A DNA stretch of 64,000 bases. Source: Cytospora piceicola (taxonomy: Eukaryota; Ascomycota; Sordariomycetes; Diaporthales; Cytosporaceae). The position numbers and the translations under genes were made by a program. The stretch's first letter is position 1. Each line of letters begins with the position of its first letter. The notes under the pieces are model-generated. The model saw nothing but the letters and a program-made list of their open reading frames with translations. It searched no databases and was not told the origin of the DNA. Shown here piece after piece: positions 24,401 to 32,937 of this stretch. The stretch lies in assembly GCA_023375675.1 (NCBI GenBank), contig JALQBC010000007.1, positions 1 through 64,000 of the forward strand, in the 5' to 3' direction.

Positions 24401-27400
24401 AAATAGATGACCTCGGCGAACCACCGGCGGCTGCGATCACCGTCTACCGTCCGTCAACCGCTGATTTGGCCCGGCTGCAAGGAGAGTTCAATAACGTCTT
24501 GAACGCTGTCGTCAAGAGCGATGTTGCATCTGTGGTTTTGCGGCATCTGGCCAGTGGCGGGTCCAAGGATGGAGAGGAGGAAGTGCAGCTTCTCAAGGCC
24601 AATGTGTTGCATCTCATCGAACGTCTAACCACTCGCTTCCCGGTCTACGAGGACCTGACTGTGCCTCTGGTGACGATACTTCGTTCTCTCCAAGTGGGTC
24701 TCTCGTTGAGCACTGTACCTGGTACTGAACAGCAAAAGTCAGATTATGGCTCGCTTCTGGTCGTGACGCCAATGTTAGGCGGGTCGCTCTGGAGCCCTGA
24801 TGTCCACTTACCTTTCCAGAGCTTGGAGTTCCTGTCATATGTTGGTCTCTGGGTCAGTGTGAACGGTATTGACAGCCTTGGTCGTTCTCTTCGACAGTCT
24901 GTCTTCCGATCATTCCACTACTTCTACGATGAATGGAGCAAGAAGCTCGACGCGGATAAGAGACAGGAAGCATCCAAGAACAGCCTTTATCGGTACAAGG
25001 GTGGCTTTGAAGATGAGGAAGAAGCGGATCAGCAGGACTTCAACGAGATCTTCCCTGACTATGAAGCAGAAGAGAGCAGCTCGATGCCGACCCAGGGCAC
25101 TGTTCATTCTGCCCGCACCTTATCGCTGAAGCTGGCAGAGAGACATGAGAGGATCTTTTCCAAGTCTCAAGACAGTCAACAGAGCATGGTCAATTTCTGC
25201 AAGGCACTCGCTCGAAAAGTGGCAGATGAGGCTACGGGCTCAACCAGTCTCAGCTCTGAGCGAGATCGCGCTCTCCTTCCAGCTACGCTTCTCGTACTGG
25301 ATGAGAAGATGAACAACTTCGCATCTAGCACGACTTCCGCCACTTACAATTTCTACACAGGTGCCAATCTGTTCGAAACTCGCAAGCTGGTCAATCTGGT
25401 CCACTCTGTCCGACTGCGCTTCAGAGAACTGCAAGGCGTCGATGAGATTGCACATCTCCAGCCTCTGACTGACGTTCTCAGTGCTTGTGACCACGCCCTT
25501 GAGCTAAGCCACTCGGATCCTCTCGCAAAGCTCATCACTCCCCTCGAGAAGCTCCATGCCTTCGTCTACGAATGGCAACACGGTGGCTGGGCTAGCCATG
25601 TCTACGGCGCCCCGGTACTTTACACCAAGTTGACAGACACGATCGTCAGCTGGCGGCGTCTCGAACTCGCGACATGGGCAAAACTGTTTGATATGGAGAT
25701 GGAAAAGTGCCAGACCGACGCCAAGTCTTGGTGGTTCGTGGCATACCATGCGGTCCTTGCTATTCCAATGTCGAAGATGGAATTGGGTCACGATCTCAAA
25801 GACTACACCATCCAGCTCGTGTCAGACCTCGAAATCTTCTTCTCGGAAGCGGTGGTAGGCGAATACCACACACGTATGCAACTGCTGAGCCAGTTGAGCA
25901 AACAGCTTGAGCTACTGGTCTTGGACTATCCAGCCCTTCGTGTTATCCATAACGCCCTACTGAACTTCATTTCTCTGTACGGCCGCTACGGGAGCAAGGT
26001 GACCGAGGCAATCCAGAAAGGGCGAGCTTCGATCGAAAAGGCCATGAAGGATGTGCTGCTCCTCGCTAGCTGGAGAGACACCAACATTGTTGCCTTGCGC
26101 GAAAGTGCTGCCAAGTCACACCTGAAGCTGTTCAGGCTCGTCAAGAAGTTCCGGACCATCCTCGGCCAGCCCATGAGGTCGGTAATTGACCAGGGCCTGC
26201 CAGACCAGTCTCATGGGAGCGAAGTGGTGACAGAGAAGGCAGCTCCCGCTATGCCTCTGGCAAACGACGCGGCCGCTTCTGTGTGCCAACAGCTGATCCC
26301 TGGCTGGCTCGAGGATTCTCACACCAAGCGACTCTCCAATGCTGGCAAGATCATCAGCATTATGGCCAAAGCCGCTCAACTCCCCGAGACCACAATACCC
26401 GCGGCCAATGTCGTTGACACATTCGTATCGGATACCATGTCCGCCATGATTGAGTTGAGAAAAGAGACACCAGACTTCTTGACCGACGAGAACAAGGAAG
26501 AGATCAAGCACCTCAAAACTAGGAAGGTCCGCCTCTTTGAGGAGACTATCAAGGCTATCCGCAACATGGGCTTCACTAGGAGTCTGAACGAGACCAATCT
26601 GCGCGCTCAGAAGCAGTTGGCTGCTGTGATGGCCAAGGTGGACTACTTGCCTGTTGAGGGAGACTCCAGCTTGAAGGAGACTGAGTACTACTTCCACAAG
26701 GTCTTGGACTTGGCTCCTCAGATCAGGAACGCTCTACACGACCACAATGGCGATCTCACGAACGAGACCGTTCGACGAAGCACTGGCTATATGGAAGGCA
26801 TTCTCCACGTGCTGATCCAGCAGCGCCACTCTCTCGCTGAGAATGGCCGGGTGGTACGCTCTTTGGACACCGCTCTGGCAAGCGTGCAAGCTCTTGTTTC
26901 GTCCAATCAGTCTAGTGCCTTGAGCACTCAAAAGCTAGAGACGAACCATGAGGAAGTTATCTGCTGGCTCATCCCCGTTCTGACTTTCGGCCTTCACGTG
27001 CTAGAGGTGCACGCCAGACTTGGCAAACTCGACAACAACGCTGTTCAAAGCGCACTCCAAGGCTGGCTCGCTAGCTTCACGAAGCTCCAGTCGCGGTTCG
27101 AGGCCTGCCGGAAGCTTCCTGAAGGATTCGATTCAGTTGCTCACCAGCAACTCCGCGAACAACTGCAGGAGAAGCTGGACGACTTCGAGGCAGTATTGCA
27201 ACTCCTTGAATCTGAGCGCCCCGACCTCGGCTTCATTTTCCAGCAGCTTCAGCTCTGGACCGCGCTCGCTGCCAAGAATCAAGAGAGCGGAACGATGGTC
27301 GAAGACGCCAATATGTTCTTCAACGAGACTCTCAACCTCTCCAAGAAGGTCCTGGACGCGGTACAGAAGTTCCAAAAGGCCGCGGCGTCGATGCCAACGT

Positions 27401-30324
27401 CAGCCGAGGAGCCATTGTGGTTGATCCAGTACAATGATACTGCCGCGAGCCTGATCAAGTCTCTGCACATGGACACTGTCGTTGACGGTATCAATGAATC
27501 TATATTGCGCCTGAAGTCACTCAAGTTAGATGATCCTTCTGTCAGAAATGCTGCGTTCTCACTTCTTGCTGTTTCCCTGCCAGTCCTTCAACAATACGCC
27601 AACACTTGCCACAACACTATCACAGACTTCGTTGATCTGCATCGTGCCAGTTCTAAGATGGCCCTCAATCTCGGCAAGGCATTCGTCGAAATAGCAGCCC
27701 GTGGCTTCTGCACTCCGCAAGAAAAGTCCAACGAGCCTTCGGGAGGAGAAGGCAAACTGGAAAGCGGCACCGGACTTGGCGACGGCGAAGGCGCCGAGGA
27801 CATCAGCAAGGACATCCAGCCCGACGAAGACCTTACAGAGTTGGCGCAGGAGCCGAACAAGGAGAAGGATGGTGACATCGAGGACCAAGAAGACGCCGTC
27901 GACATGGGCCAAGAGGAAATGGAAGGCGATATGGGAAGCGCAGCTGGAGACGACAAGGATGATGAAGGCGACAAGAAGGACGGTGAGGAAGAGGAGGAAG
28001 AAGACATGGATGAAGAAACTGGAGACGTGGATGACCTGGATCCGACCGCCGTTGACGAGAAAATGTGGGACGGAGACGGGGACGACGCGGATAAGGATCA
28101 AAAGGGAGACGATACCAAGGGTCAGAAGCGGGATGATGAGCAGGCTGCTGCGGACGAGAAAAAGTCCGAGAGCAAAGACGTCGCACCTCAAGAAGATCCC
28201 GACGAAGCAAATCCCGAGCCGGAAGAAGAAGAAGAAGCCGGACCGGAGCAAGACGAAGGCGAGGCACAGGAGGAGCTGAATCGGCAGGATCAAAATGTTG
28301 ACGATAATGAGGCCTTGGCATTGCCTGACGATATGGACATCGACGGCAACGACGACGATGAATCGGCCATTTCGGACGACGACTTCGACAAGTTATCGGA
28401 TCTTCAACAAGATGAAGTCGAAGAGGAGGCGAAGAAAGAGGGAGAAGCCGAAGATGTTGACGAAGGGGACGGCGAGCAGGGCGACATGAACCAAGACGAC
28501 GTGGAGAAGGAAATCGATCCCGAAAATCCAGACGAGGACATGACGGGCGACAATGCCGAAATGGAGGATAAGGAGCCAGAGGCTGAGGAGCAAGGACTTG
28601 ACGATTCCGGAGAAAAGGACGAAGAAAAGCCTCCCTTGAACCCCTCCGACGATGCGCACGCCGACCCAGACAACGCCGCCCCGAGCGACGTCAAGAGCGG
28701 CGCTGGACAGGATCAGAACAACATGGACCAGGGCCAAGACGACGAAAACTCGCAAGCCAACGCAGCACAGCGCGAAAGCGGCGAGATGGGTCAAAGCGCC
28801 GAGGATAAAGAAACAGCCGCTGGCAACGAGGGCGCCATGTCGCGACAGGACGAGGACCAAAATCGCGCGGACGACGCCAACCAAGAAGGCGAATCGTCCC
28901 AGTCCCAACCCTTCAAGAAACTTGGTGACGCACTCGAGAGATGGTACAAAAACCACCAGGATATCAAGGAATCTATGGACGAAACCCAAGAAAACCGTCA
29001 ACAGCAGGATGCGGATATGGCGCAGAAGGAATTCCAGCATCTCCAAAACGACGACGATGCCCCCGACGCGCAAGCCCTTGGCACCGCGGCTGAGGACGAA
29101 GTACAGCCAATCGACGAGTCCATGGCCATCGATGACGAGCGACAAGACGATCAAAGCAAAGTCATCCCTCAGCACGACAATGAGGACAAGATGGAGGTCG
29201 ACGAGGATGTGGATGCCGCCGAACAAGAGAACGCCAAGGACAAGGACATGGCCGAGCAGGACGAGTCTCGCACCGGCGTCGCTACTCGACGCGGTGCCTT
29301 CGATCGTGAGCGCTCTGAGTCCCCCATGCGGGAAACGCAAAAGGAAGACGAGGAGGAGGACGATGAAGACGTTGAAGAGACCTCTACTCGTCTCGACGAC
29401 ACGCACATCACCGACTTGGAACGACCACTCAGGGACTACCACCAAGCCCTCGAGTCTTGGACCACCTTCCAGACAAAAACACACCCTCTCTCCTTGGCTC
29501 TAACTTCACAACTCCGCCTGATCTTGACACCGTCGCAGTCGACCAAACTGTCCGGTTCCTACCGCACCGGAAAGCGTCTCAACATCAAGAAGATCATCCC
29601 GTACATCGCCTCCTCGTACAAGCGCGACAAGATCTGGATGCGCCGCGCCATCCCCACCAAGCGTACCTACCAGATCCTGCTATGTGTCGACGACTCGCAG
29701 TCCATGGGCAACACCAGCGCAGGAACCATGGCGCTCGAGAGTCTAGTCATGGTGTCCCGCGCGCTGGCCATGCTGGAGGTCGGCCAGGTCGGCGTCCTGG
29801 GCTTCGGCAGCGAGGTCTTCACGGCGCACGAGCTGACGGCGCCGCTGGTGAGCTCGCACGACGCGGGCGCCAAGGTCCTGCAGAAGTTCACCTTCGACCA
29901 GGCGCACACGGACGTCGCGCTCCTGGTCCAGCAGACCATCGACCACTTCCGCCAGGCGCGCAACACGGCCGCCGGGCGGTCCGGCGGCGAGGATCTCTGG
30001 CAGCTCGCCCTCATCCTGTCCGACGGCATCACGCCCTCGGCCCTGCACGAGCGCATCCGCAGGCTCCTCCGCGAGGGGCTCGAGGAGCGCATCATGATTG
30101 TGTTTATCATCATGGACGACTCCGGCTCCAAGGCCGGCGATAGCGTCCTGGAGCTGAGGCAGTCCAAGTTCGTCAAGCAGCCCGACGGGTCCAGCGAGGT
30201 CGTCATCGAGCAGTACCTGGACACGTTCCCGTTCCAGTACTACCTCATTGTGCATAACCTTGAGGAACTCCCCGGGGCTCTGGCTGGGCTGTTGAGGACC
30301 TGGTTCGCGGAGGTTAATTCATAG
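15448..30324 (+). CDS. MDN1: Midasin (Mdn1/Rea1), dynein-like AAA ATPase of 60S ribosome assembly
   Basis: One uninterrupted frame of 4958 residues, close to the usual 4900-5600 of midasins. It strips assembly factors (the Ytm1 and Rsa4 steps) from pre-60S particles in nucleolus and nucleoplasm, using ATP. Six AAA modules show Walker A motifs at about residues 308 (GSSGAGKTT), 642 (GETGIGKTT), 1088 (GPTSAGKTS), 1380 (GETGCGKTT), 1762 (GNPGVGKTT) and 2072 (GPSGSGKSS). A long helical linker spans about 2300-4090. A very acidic Asp/Glu-rich region runs about 4090-4650, and the C-terminal MIDAS domain carries DDSQS (DxSxS) at about 4748, which binds the UBL domains of Ytm1/Rsa4. The start ATG has good context (AACCATGGC); a second Met lies two codons on. 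No introns, unlike all the other host genes here. Confidence 0.98.
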   Translation: MAMYDVSLQRASLLGDATALAQLPPELLHVIRDQNPTNFLDAISQAALISKLTGRIFTHFEPVFADVCARWVLHTQHGRCNDDIIASFARVLPFAPQLSVFLEDYLKTLGPGHSHNPLTASHYLDVASGPLSEEALLQRLLAVWRLLNFDRTTYSSLVLPAEIQDLFSHSCAPVRYLAIRIFCLLLSASDFKLEALLRHHIPEGESLIGDFDGKPIDFAFLSLLEHTRATEIHEQVQAIRERMQGLDPVPIPPQSLTTLVVHYGNTVLPRPRGVPSKLQSLVAVATTIRNLEHLAKLLQQPGPILLHGSSGAGKTTLVQELARELGMDSSLVTLHLNEQTDAKMLIGLYTTGTKPGSFEWRPGILTTAVKEGRWVLIEDLDRAPTEVMSMLLPLIERGELLIPNRGERIQAPSSFRILATVRTSRGMDGQENIPALLGLRFWHMLPVQNMVQSELQVIIHEKYPLLHKFVADPVLKVFERVCLLLSSPGWVPGASSASERPIGTRDLFKWCRRLEKIIASSGAKTGSEPMSETAYDGMFMEAIDCFASGIKDYRVRDKLILHIGELMGRSAQRVEHYLSSHIPRLEDTETHLIVGRSTLRKARRPDRVAKSKRPFAPTTHARRLLEQISVAVSLKEPVLLVGETGIGKTTVVQQLAESLGHKLVAVNLSQQSEVGDLLGGFKPINVRNLAVPLKEEFEDLFASTGISEEKNQKYLKSINKSIAKGKWVDAAKLWKQAPKIFDEILKKKIAEEQKAKDADGQPAKRRKTGSTRLETLLELRPRWDKFSKNLEQFQIQLSGGLGGFAFAFVEGNIVKAVRNGDWVLLDEINLASPDTLESIADLLQSGPDANPSILLSETGEIERIQAHPNFRIFGAMNPATDVGKRDLPLGLRSRFTELYVSSPDKDFKDLVTIIKSYLKGQSSQIDQAADKVANLYMRIKELAEAKALVDGANEIPHFSLRTLTRVLTYVNDVAPFYGLERSFYEGFCMGFLTLLSRDSEQLVVPLIINILFGKDPSRVLSRPPKYPSDGRQYVKFTDTDNSRVYWMLKGAETPIERSDYIRTPYVERNLLNLVRATSTRRFPVLIQGPTSAGKTSMIEYLAEYSGNKFVRINNHEHTDLQEYLGTYISGSDGKLTFQEGLLVQAMRQGHWIVLDELNLAPTDILEALNRLLDDNRELLIPETQEIVRPHENFMLFATQNPAGLYGGRKVLSRAFRNRFLELHYDDIPEDELEYILQKRSVNVAPSDCRRIVSVYKELSRLRQTSRVFEQKDSFATLRDLFRWALRDADTREDIANNGFMLLAERVRDDEERDAVRQVIETVFKVKIDAEKLYDEKFAMAMRRSGSKTNSQGVVWTNAMRRLYILVSRALRNNEPVLLVGETGCGKTTICQLLAEAFNKELHIVNAHQNTETGDLIGSQRPVRNRGAIAESLKQGLAEAFELLNLSGQGSLDDTLAQYHSLSADDLAQLPEALMEKIQSSETKGKALFEWSDGSLVHAMKSAHFFLLDEISLADDSVLERLNSVLEPGRALLLAEKGTSDSYVKASDGFQFFATMNPGGDFGKKELSPALRNRFTEIWVPPLSNRQDILDIVVDKLTPDFKPFAHIIVDFSYWFGRTCRSSTATAFSIRDILVWVNFVNYAENMEPALALLHGAATVFIDTLGANPSALLALDPKTMDEQRQKCLDKLNELIGSGVDLTPIYRNGPQLAISKDSLQIGNFSVARASGGEDDSDFAFDAPTTKMNLMRVIRALRINKPILLEGNPGVGKTTLVSALARACGRPLTRINLSDQTDLMDLFGTDVPVEGAEAGNFAWRDAPFLQAMQKGEWVLLDEMNLASQSVLEGLNACLDHRGEVYISELDQVFKCHPNFKLFAAQNPHSQGGGRKGLPSSFVNRFIVVYADVFTEQDLMLIAGKRYPDVSSETIQKMIRFVSALDYETSMRKSFGSHGSPWEFNLRDSLRWLELLASKDPLLASANASDFLDIIIMQRFRSGIDKQHIVRLFTETFGVPPVPHSLYHNLSSAVCQVGLAMLDRNILLQPNRFPSIDAVPRLAEIESLLICVKQNLPCILVGPSGSGKSSLLSHVAASVGKELISFPLNADVDAMDLVGGFEQADPLRELHASLDDLREALLEFTLSQLPEAPSQDAVNLISLLQTRHGEDDLEKAIATIQGLASEVPAESVLGHRLSEAFRLLHAPRTLANPRFEWLDGVIVRAMETGKWLVLDNANLCNASVLDRLNSLLERPDGFLSINEHTGPDGEPRIIKPHPDFRIFLTTDPRYGELSRAMRNRSVEIYLDPIEAKCDAYLSRITEIESTLRRFAHATRLARETSASGAVEVARLALDNLSLGDTSLLSRYENVLGSGLLSQQSAGIPHINDDLSALVSYITSPKAALTRQVILHFYTAASQELSGNESLTAIQPLHTLHNVPVVPMLEKHSPDAAEWLGICYESFLEIHHASQAMASQIRTVDRTKPSSLNRLQRSLVSGQVATVKKDSTVNVVGFLNSIVQLMEGYIESSLQHAEFNADSKFALRVLVHYWWRTFTFVTGTSFEEARFQAHLRQGIDAFQATIASHSGDRVLQMINSVLNNIQDAFIVGFRLTTGLSMETLWNLLRPIPVTDEATFSAVQEMEKLASRFDTIRWKSNATVTDLSKAISSMTQAYSIVRKNAAAAGDLLVALQGEINALESKIDEAREVTPFFEDEFELLRQALVVYRASHQSPAFADLHEVVVLSNMPTIAQMRLQSLDDAQRLLHSLGYILGRASDSHPWSGKFMSSLIQKYDSMSSAKLFSLQSLETELPAMGKLLAGSSEAVSADSISCLNQLLWHMMQAIIGSHDSLLVQDLVSFFELLSQKLSPTAVSIEQGGLVFDMPSGDLFQQSTSPAYISAILKQHFMPSVVALVASEKSTTQKSAFAAIAWVQFAVGCIKLYVPDKIFDPYLRAETERDSHEELLTNLRRKWQALCAFEANFTGQASNLRSELVRQEIDDLGEPPAAAITVYRPSTADLARLQGEFNNVLNAVVKSDVASVVLRHLASGGSKDGEEEVQLLKANVLHLIERLTTRFPVYEDLTVPLVTILRSLQVGLSLSTVPGTEQQKSDYGSLLVVTPMLGGSLWSPDVHLPFQSLEFLSYVGLWVSVNGIDSLGRSLRQSVFRSFHYFYDEWSKKLDADKRQEASKNSLYRYKGGFEDEEEADQQDFNEIFPDYEAEESSSMPTQGTVHSARTLSLKLAERHERIFSKSQDSQQSMVNFCKALARKVADEATGSTSLSSERDRALLPATLLVLDEKMNNFASSTTSATYNFYTGANLFETRKLVNLVHSVRLRFRELQGVDEIAHLQPLTDVLSACDHALELSHSDPLAKLITPLEKLHAFVYEWQHGGWASHVYGAPVLYTKLTDTIVSWRRLELATWAKLFDMEMEKCQTDAKSWWFVAYHAVLAIPMSKMELGHDLKDYTIQLVSDLEIFFSEAVVGEYHTRMQLLSQLSKQLELLVLDYPALRVIHNALLNFISLYGRYGSKVTEAIQKGRASIEKAMKDVLLLASWRDTNIVALRESAAKSHLKLFRLVKKFRTILGQPMRSVIDQGLPDQSHGSEVVTEKAAPAMPLANDAAASVCQQLIPGWLEDSHTKRLSNAGKIISIMAKAAQLPETTIPAANVVDTFVSDTMSAMIELRKETPDFLTDENKEEIKHLKTRKVRLFEETIKAIRNMGFTRSLNETNLRAQKQLAAVMAKVDYLPVEGDSSLKETEYYFHKVLDLAPQIRNALHDHNGDLTNETVRRSTGYMEGILHVLIQQRHSLAENGRVVRSLDTALASVQALVSSNQSSALSTQKLETNHEEVICWLIPVLTFGLHVLEVHARLGKLDNNAVQSALQGWLASFTKLQSRFEACRKLPEGFDSVAHQQLREQLQEKLDDFEAVLQLLESERPDLGFIFQQLQLWTALAAKNQESGTMVEDANMFFNETLNLSKKVLDAVQKFQKAAASMPTSAEEPLWLIQYNDTAASLIKSLHMDTVVDGINESILRLKSLKLDDPSVRNAAFSLLAVSLPVLQQYANTCHNTITDFVDLHRASSKMALNLGKAFVEIAARGFCTPQEKSNEPSGGEGKLESGTGLGDGEGAEDISKDIQPDEDLTELAQEPNKEKDGDIEDQEDAVDMGQEEMEGDMGSAAGDDKDDEGDKKDGEEEEEEDMDEETGDVDDLDPTAVDEKMWDGDGDDADKDQKGDDTKGQKRDDEQAAADEKKSESKDVAPQEDPDEANPEPEEEEEAGPEQDEGEAQEELNRQDQNVDDNEALALPDDMDIDGNDDDESAISDDDFDKLSDLQQDEVEEEAKKEGEAEDVDEGDGEQGDMNQDDVEKEIDPENPDEDMTGDNAEMEDKEPEAEEQGLDDSGEKDEEKPPLNPSDDAHADPDNAAPSDVKSGAGQDQNNMDQGQDDENSQANAAQRESGEMGQSAEDKETAAGNEGAMSRQDEDQNRADDANQEGESSQSQPFKKLGDALERWYKNHQDIKESMDETQENRQQQDADMAQKEFQHLQNDDDAPDAQALGTAAEDEVQPIDESMAIDDERQDDQSKVIPQHDNEDKMEVDEDVDAAEQENAKDKDMAEQDESRTGVATRRGAFDRERSESPMRETQKEDEEEDDEDVEETSTRLDDTHITDLERPLRDYHQALESWTTFQTKTHPLSLALTSQLRLILTPSQSTKLSGSYRTGKRLNIKKIIPYIASSYKRDKIWMRRAIPTKRTYQILLCVDDSQSMGNTSAGTMALESLVMVSRALAMLEVGQVGVLGFGSEVFTAHELTAPLVSSHDAGAKVLQKFTFDQAHTDVALLVQQTIDHFRQARNTAAGRSGGEDLWQLALILSDGITPSALHERIRRLLREGLEERIMIVFIIMDDSGSKAGDSVLELRQSKFVKQPDGSSEVVIEQYLDTFPFQYYLIVHNLEELPGALAGLLRTWFAEVNS

Positions 30325-30884
30325 TATAGTGCCTTCGTTTCGTCTTGGATCTTATTATTGCTCTTTATTTTATTTTATGTTTTCGTTCTATGTATTCCCA
30401 TGCATTGTAGGGGTTTTTAGAGAATGGTTCTTGTAATTGGCGTTCAGGATATGGAAAAGATAATTCTCTCAAAATGCATTTGACTTTTTGACAATTCGGA
30501 AAGTATGCAACATGCTGTTGAGGAGTGACAGCTTGCCCAGGTGACATGACGAGTTTCGTAAAAGTATGCAGGGTGCCGAATGGTAGGACTACCTGCTGTT
30601 CCTCCCGTCCCGTTCCACACTCGAATACCATCCAAACTTACCTCTCGCCCGTTCCCGCCTCCTCTGCCATCGATACCACTTCCATCAGTCAACAAAAGCA
30701 TTCTACCTGCCTCCCTCCCCCTGTCACTCGACACACTACTGCAGGGAATCACATGGCGAGCAAGAAAGATACCATAAGGCTTGCTGATTCGATCTGTAAT
30801 GCAAAGAAGTGTACCCAGACGAGGTAGAAATAGCACATGGCAAGTAAAACAGGCCATTATCTTCATGGCCGTCACGCAGGCACT
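30325..30884. other. Intergenic between convergent midasin and FHA kinase
   Basis: A+T-rich just after the midasin stop, then mixed sequence. No gene seen. Confidence 0.6.
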
Positions 30885-32937
30885 CTAAACCTTGACACGC
30901 TTACTGGGGCAATAGTCCCCATGCTCGTCCCCGTACCCGTACCCGTCCACATCCTCACCCCCAAATTGGTCCTTGGCATACTGGGGGACGAACAACTTCC
31001 CAGACTCCTCCAGCGCCTTCAACAGCTTCTCTTGCTCCTCTCTCGAGGGCACTGCCGACATCATCCTACATCGCTGCATGAGCTCTCGGTTTTGAGGCAA
31101 CATCAAAATGTCTTGCATCCGCGAGCGCTTCTTGTTGTCGTCCTTGTTACCAAGCTCCTCCTTGACATCCGCTGTCTGGCGCACGGAATGCAGTCCTGGC
31201 CTGCACTCCTTACGAGTGAAGCAGGGTGAGTCATCGGCCATCAGCTGGCGCAGGTCAGGAAGTTCCGTGACGGCATCTCCGAGGACCCCCCGACGTCTCC
31301 AACCAGCATTGATTTCTGCTTCTCGTCGCAAAAATAGCTTATGGTCATCATTAGGCTTACAGAGCCAATCGTGCTCCAAGGCCTCGGCTGCCGTCATCCT
31401 ATCCAGTGGGTTGGCTTGGAAACAACGACGGATGAAGCTTTTTGCATCGTCTATGCATTCGTAACGTATCTCTTCGATCTCGTCGAAAATCCGATCAAGT
31501 TCGTCGCTTGGCTCCTTCATGTCGCCCGGATGTTGCGCAAAGTGTTGGAGAAGCTCTATCGATTCCAGTTGCGACATGCCAGCAAGAAGCTGCGTGGCAA
31601 GTACACCGAGGCTCCAGATGTCGACAGGTGGACCGTGACGGTGAGGCGGATTCAGAAGCTCCCTGTATACAAAGTCAGCATGAATCTTGTTGTTGGTGAC
31701 CCAAAAGAACTTACGGGGCCTGCCACCCTTCCGTGCCCACGACTTCGTCCATTCGTGTGAGGCCCACTGCCGCAGAGTGCCCGAAGTCGGTGATAACAAG
31801 GCGATGTCCTGGCTTCGGGCAAACGGCACATAGAATGTTTTCGAGCTTCAGGTCCCTATGAGCTACACCCTTCTCGTGCATGTAGGCAAGGGCACGCACG
31901 ACCTGATGGATCATGAACCTGACATCAGATTGCGAGAATTTGCGATCGCGCGCCATCAGTGAGAACAGGTCTCCACCGGTGGCCAAGTCCTCGAAGATGT
32001 ACAAGGTGGAGCGGCTCTTGTAAGCTCCTCGGAAAGAAGCGATATTTGGCTGGCGTATGTCAGTAACGTCTCGGGTGAACACGAAAGCAAAAAGTGTACT
32101 CACATGCTCCAGTTGGCACCTGAGAAATGCCTCCTGCATCAATTTTCGAGTCATATCATCCTTGCGTGACATGCCCAATCCACAAAGGTCGTAGACCTTG
32201 CAGGCAAGTTGGTCTCCCGTCTCGCGATCGATGGCGAGATGAACCCGGGCCGAACCACCGTGTCCAATAGTTCGGTCGAAGACAGTGTATCGATCGCTGA
32301 AAAGCTGTTCTGTGTCAGTAACTCCAATTATCCGTTGTATTCGGGGGGCTCAACTTACCTCGACTTCCTCGGACTGGATGGTGCTTAGCCTCGACTGTGG
32401 AGTGAAGGGCTGGGTAAGTTCGAATTTCACATATGGTGGGAGGCGGACCTGGTCGCCGTGCTGCAGCAGGATTGCAGGAGTGATGGTCTTTGCGTTCTTG
32501 ATGTGCTGCCGATTGACACCTATGCCAACGTTTGACTGACGGTCCCTCACGTAGACCAAGGGGAAGTGTTCGGAACCGTCGTCGAAGAGGACGGAGTAAA
32601 ACTCGAGATGGTTGCGCGAGACCGTGTACCCTTCAATCTGGAAATCACTGTAAAAGGTCAGAAGGGCTGGAAACAAGTCAGAATTAGTTTCGACTTACTT
32701 GTTGTCAAGATCACGACCAATTTTGACGGTCTTGTTGGCGTAAAGAGGAATGGTTTCTATATAGTCCAGGGTCAGAAAGAGAAAAAGAGTTTGAGCGAAG
32801 GAGAATCCAAGGATAATGTCCAACTCACTGATAACAGTGTCGCAGGTATCGGAGTCAAAGATCCGAACCTCGATCTCAGCGACAGGCTCAACTGAGTGCT
32901 CAGCTGAGGCAACTTGTTGAACATCATTAGGCGCCAT
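30885..32937 (-). CDS. FHA-domain serine/threonine kinase, CHK2/RAD53 family
   Basis: Six exons on the minus strand: 32937-32829, 32756-32699, 32647-32359, 32304-32104, 32049-31715, 31662-30885 (589 residues). An N-terminal FHA domain (about 35-135) keeps the IGR and SRNH motifs plus the N-x-x-G-loop region that binds phosphothreonine. The kinase domain (about 158-430) has the glycine loop GHGGSA, the VAIK-type Lys (LACKVYD), HRDLKLEN (Asp about 285), DFG (about 307) and APE, so it should be active. The tail is charged and ends KRVKV, possibly a nuclear signal. One FHA plus one kinase domain fits S. pombe Cds1, yeast Dun1 or the meiotic kinase Mek1; I cannot choose between them. DNA-damage or meiotic checkpoint signalling is likely. 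Intron 1 (72 nt) has no stop in frame, so its retention would add 24 residues. Confidence 0.88.

Noticed and set aside
28393..29484. 363-residue minus-strand frame opposite midasin, plus other long frames at 27559-28321
   Set aside because: They are complements of the Asp/Glu-rich region (GAC, GAA and GAT codons read backwards give Val, Leu, Phe, Ile and Ser). Shadows.
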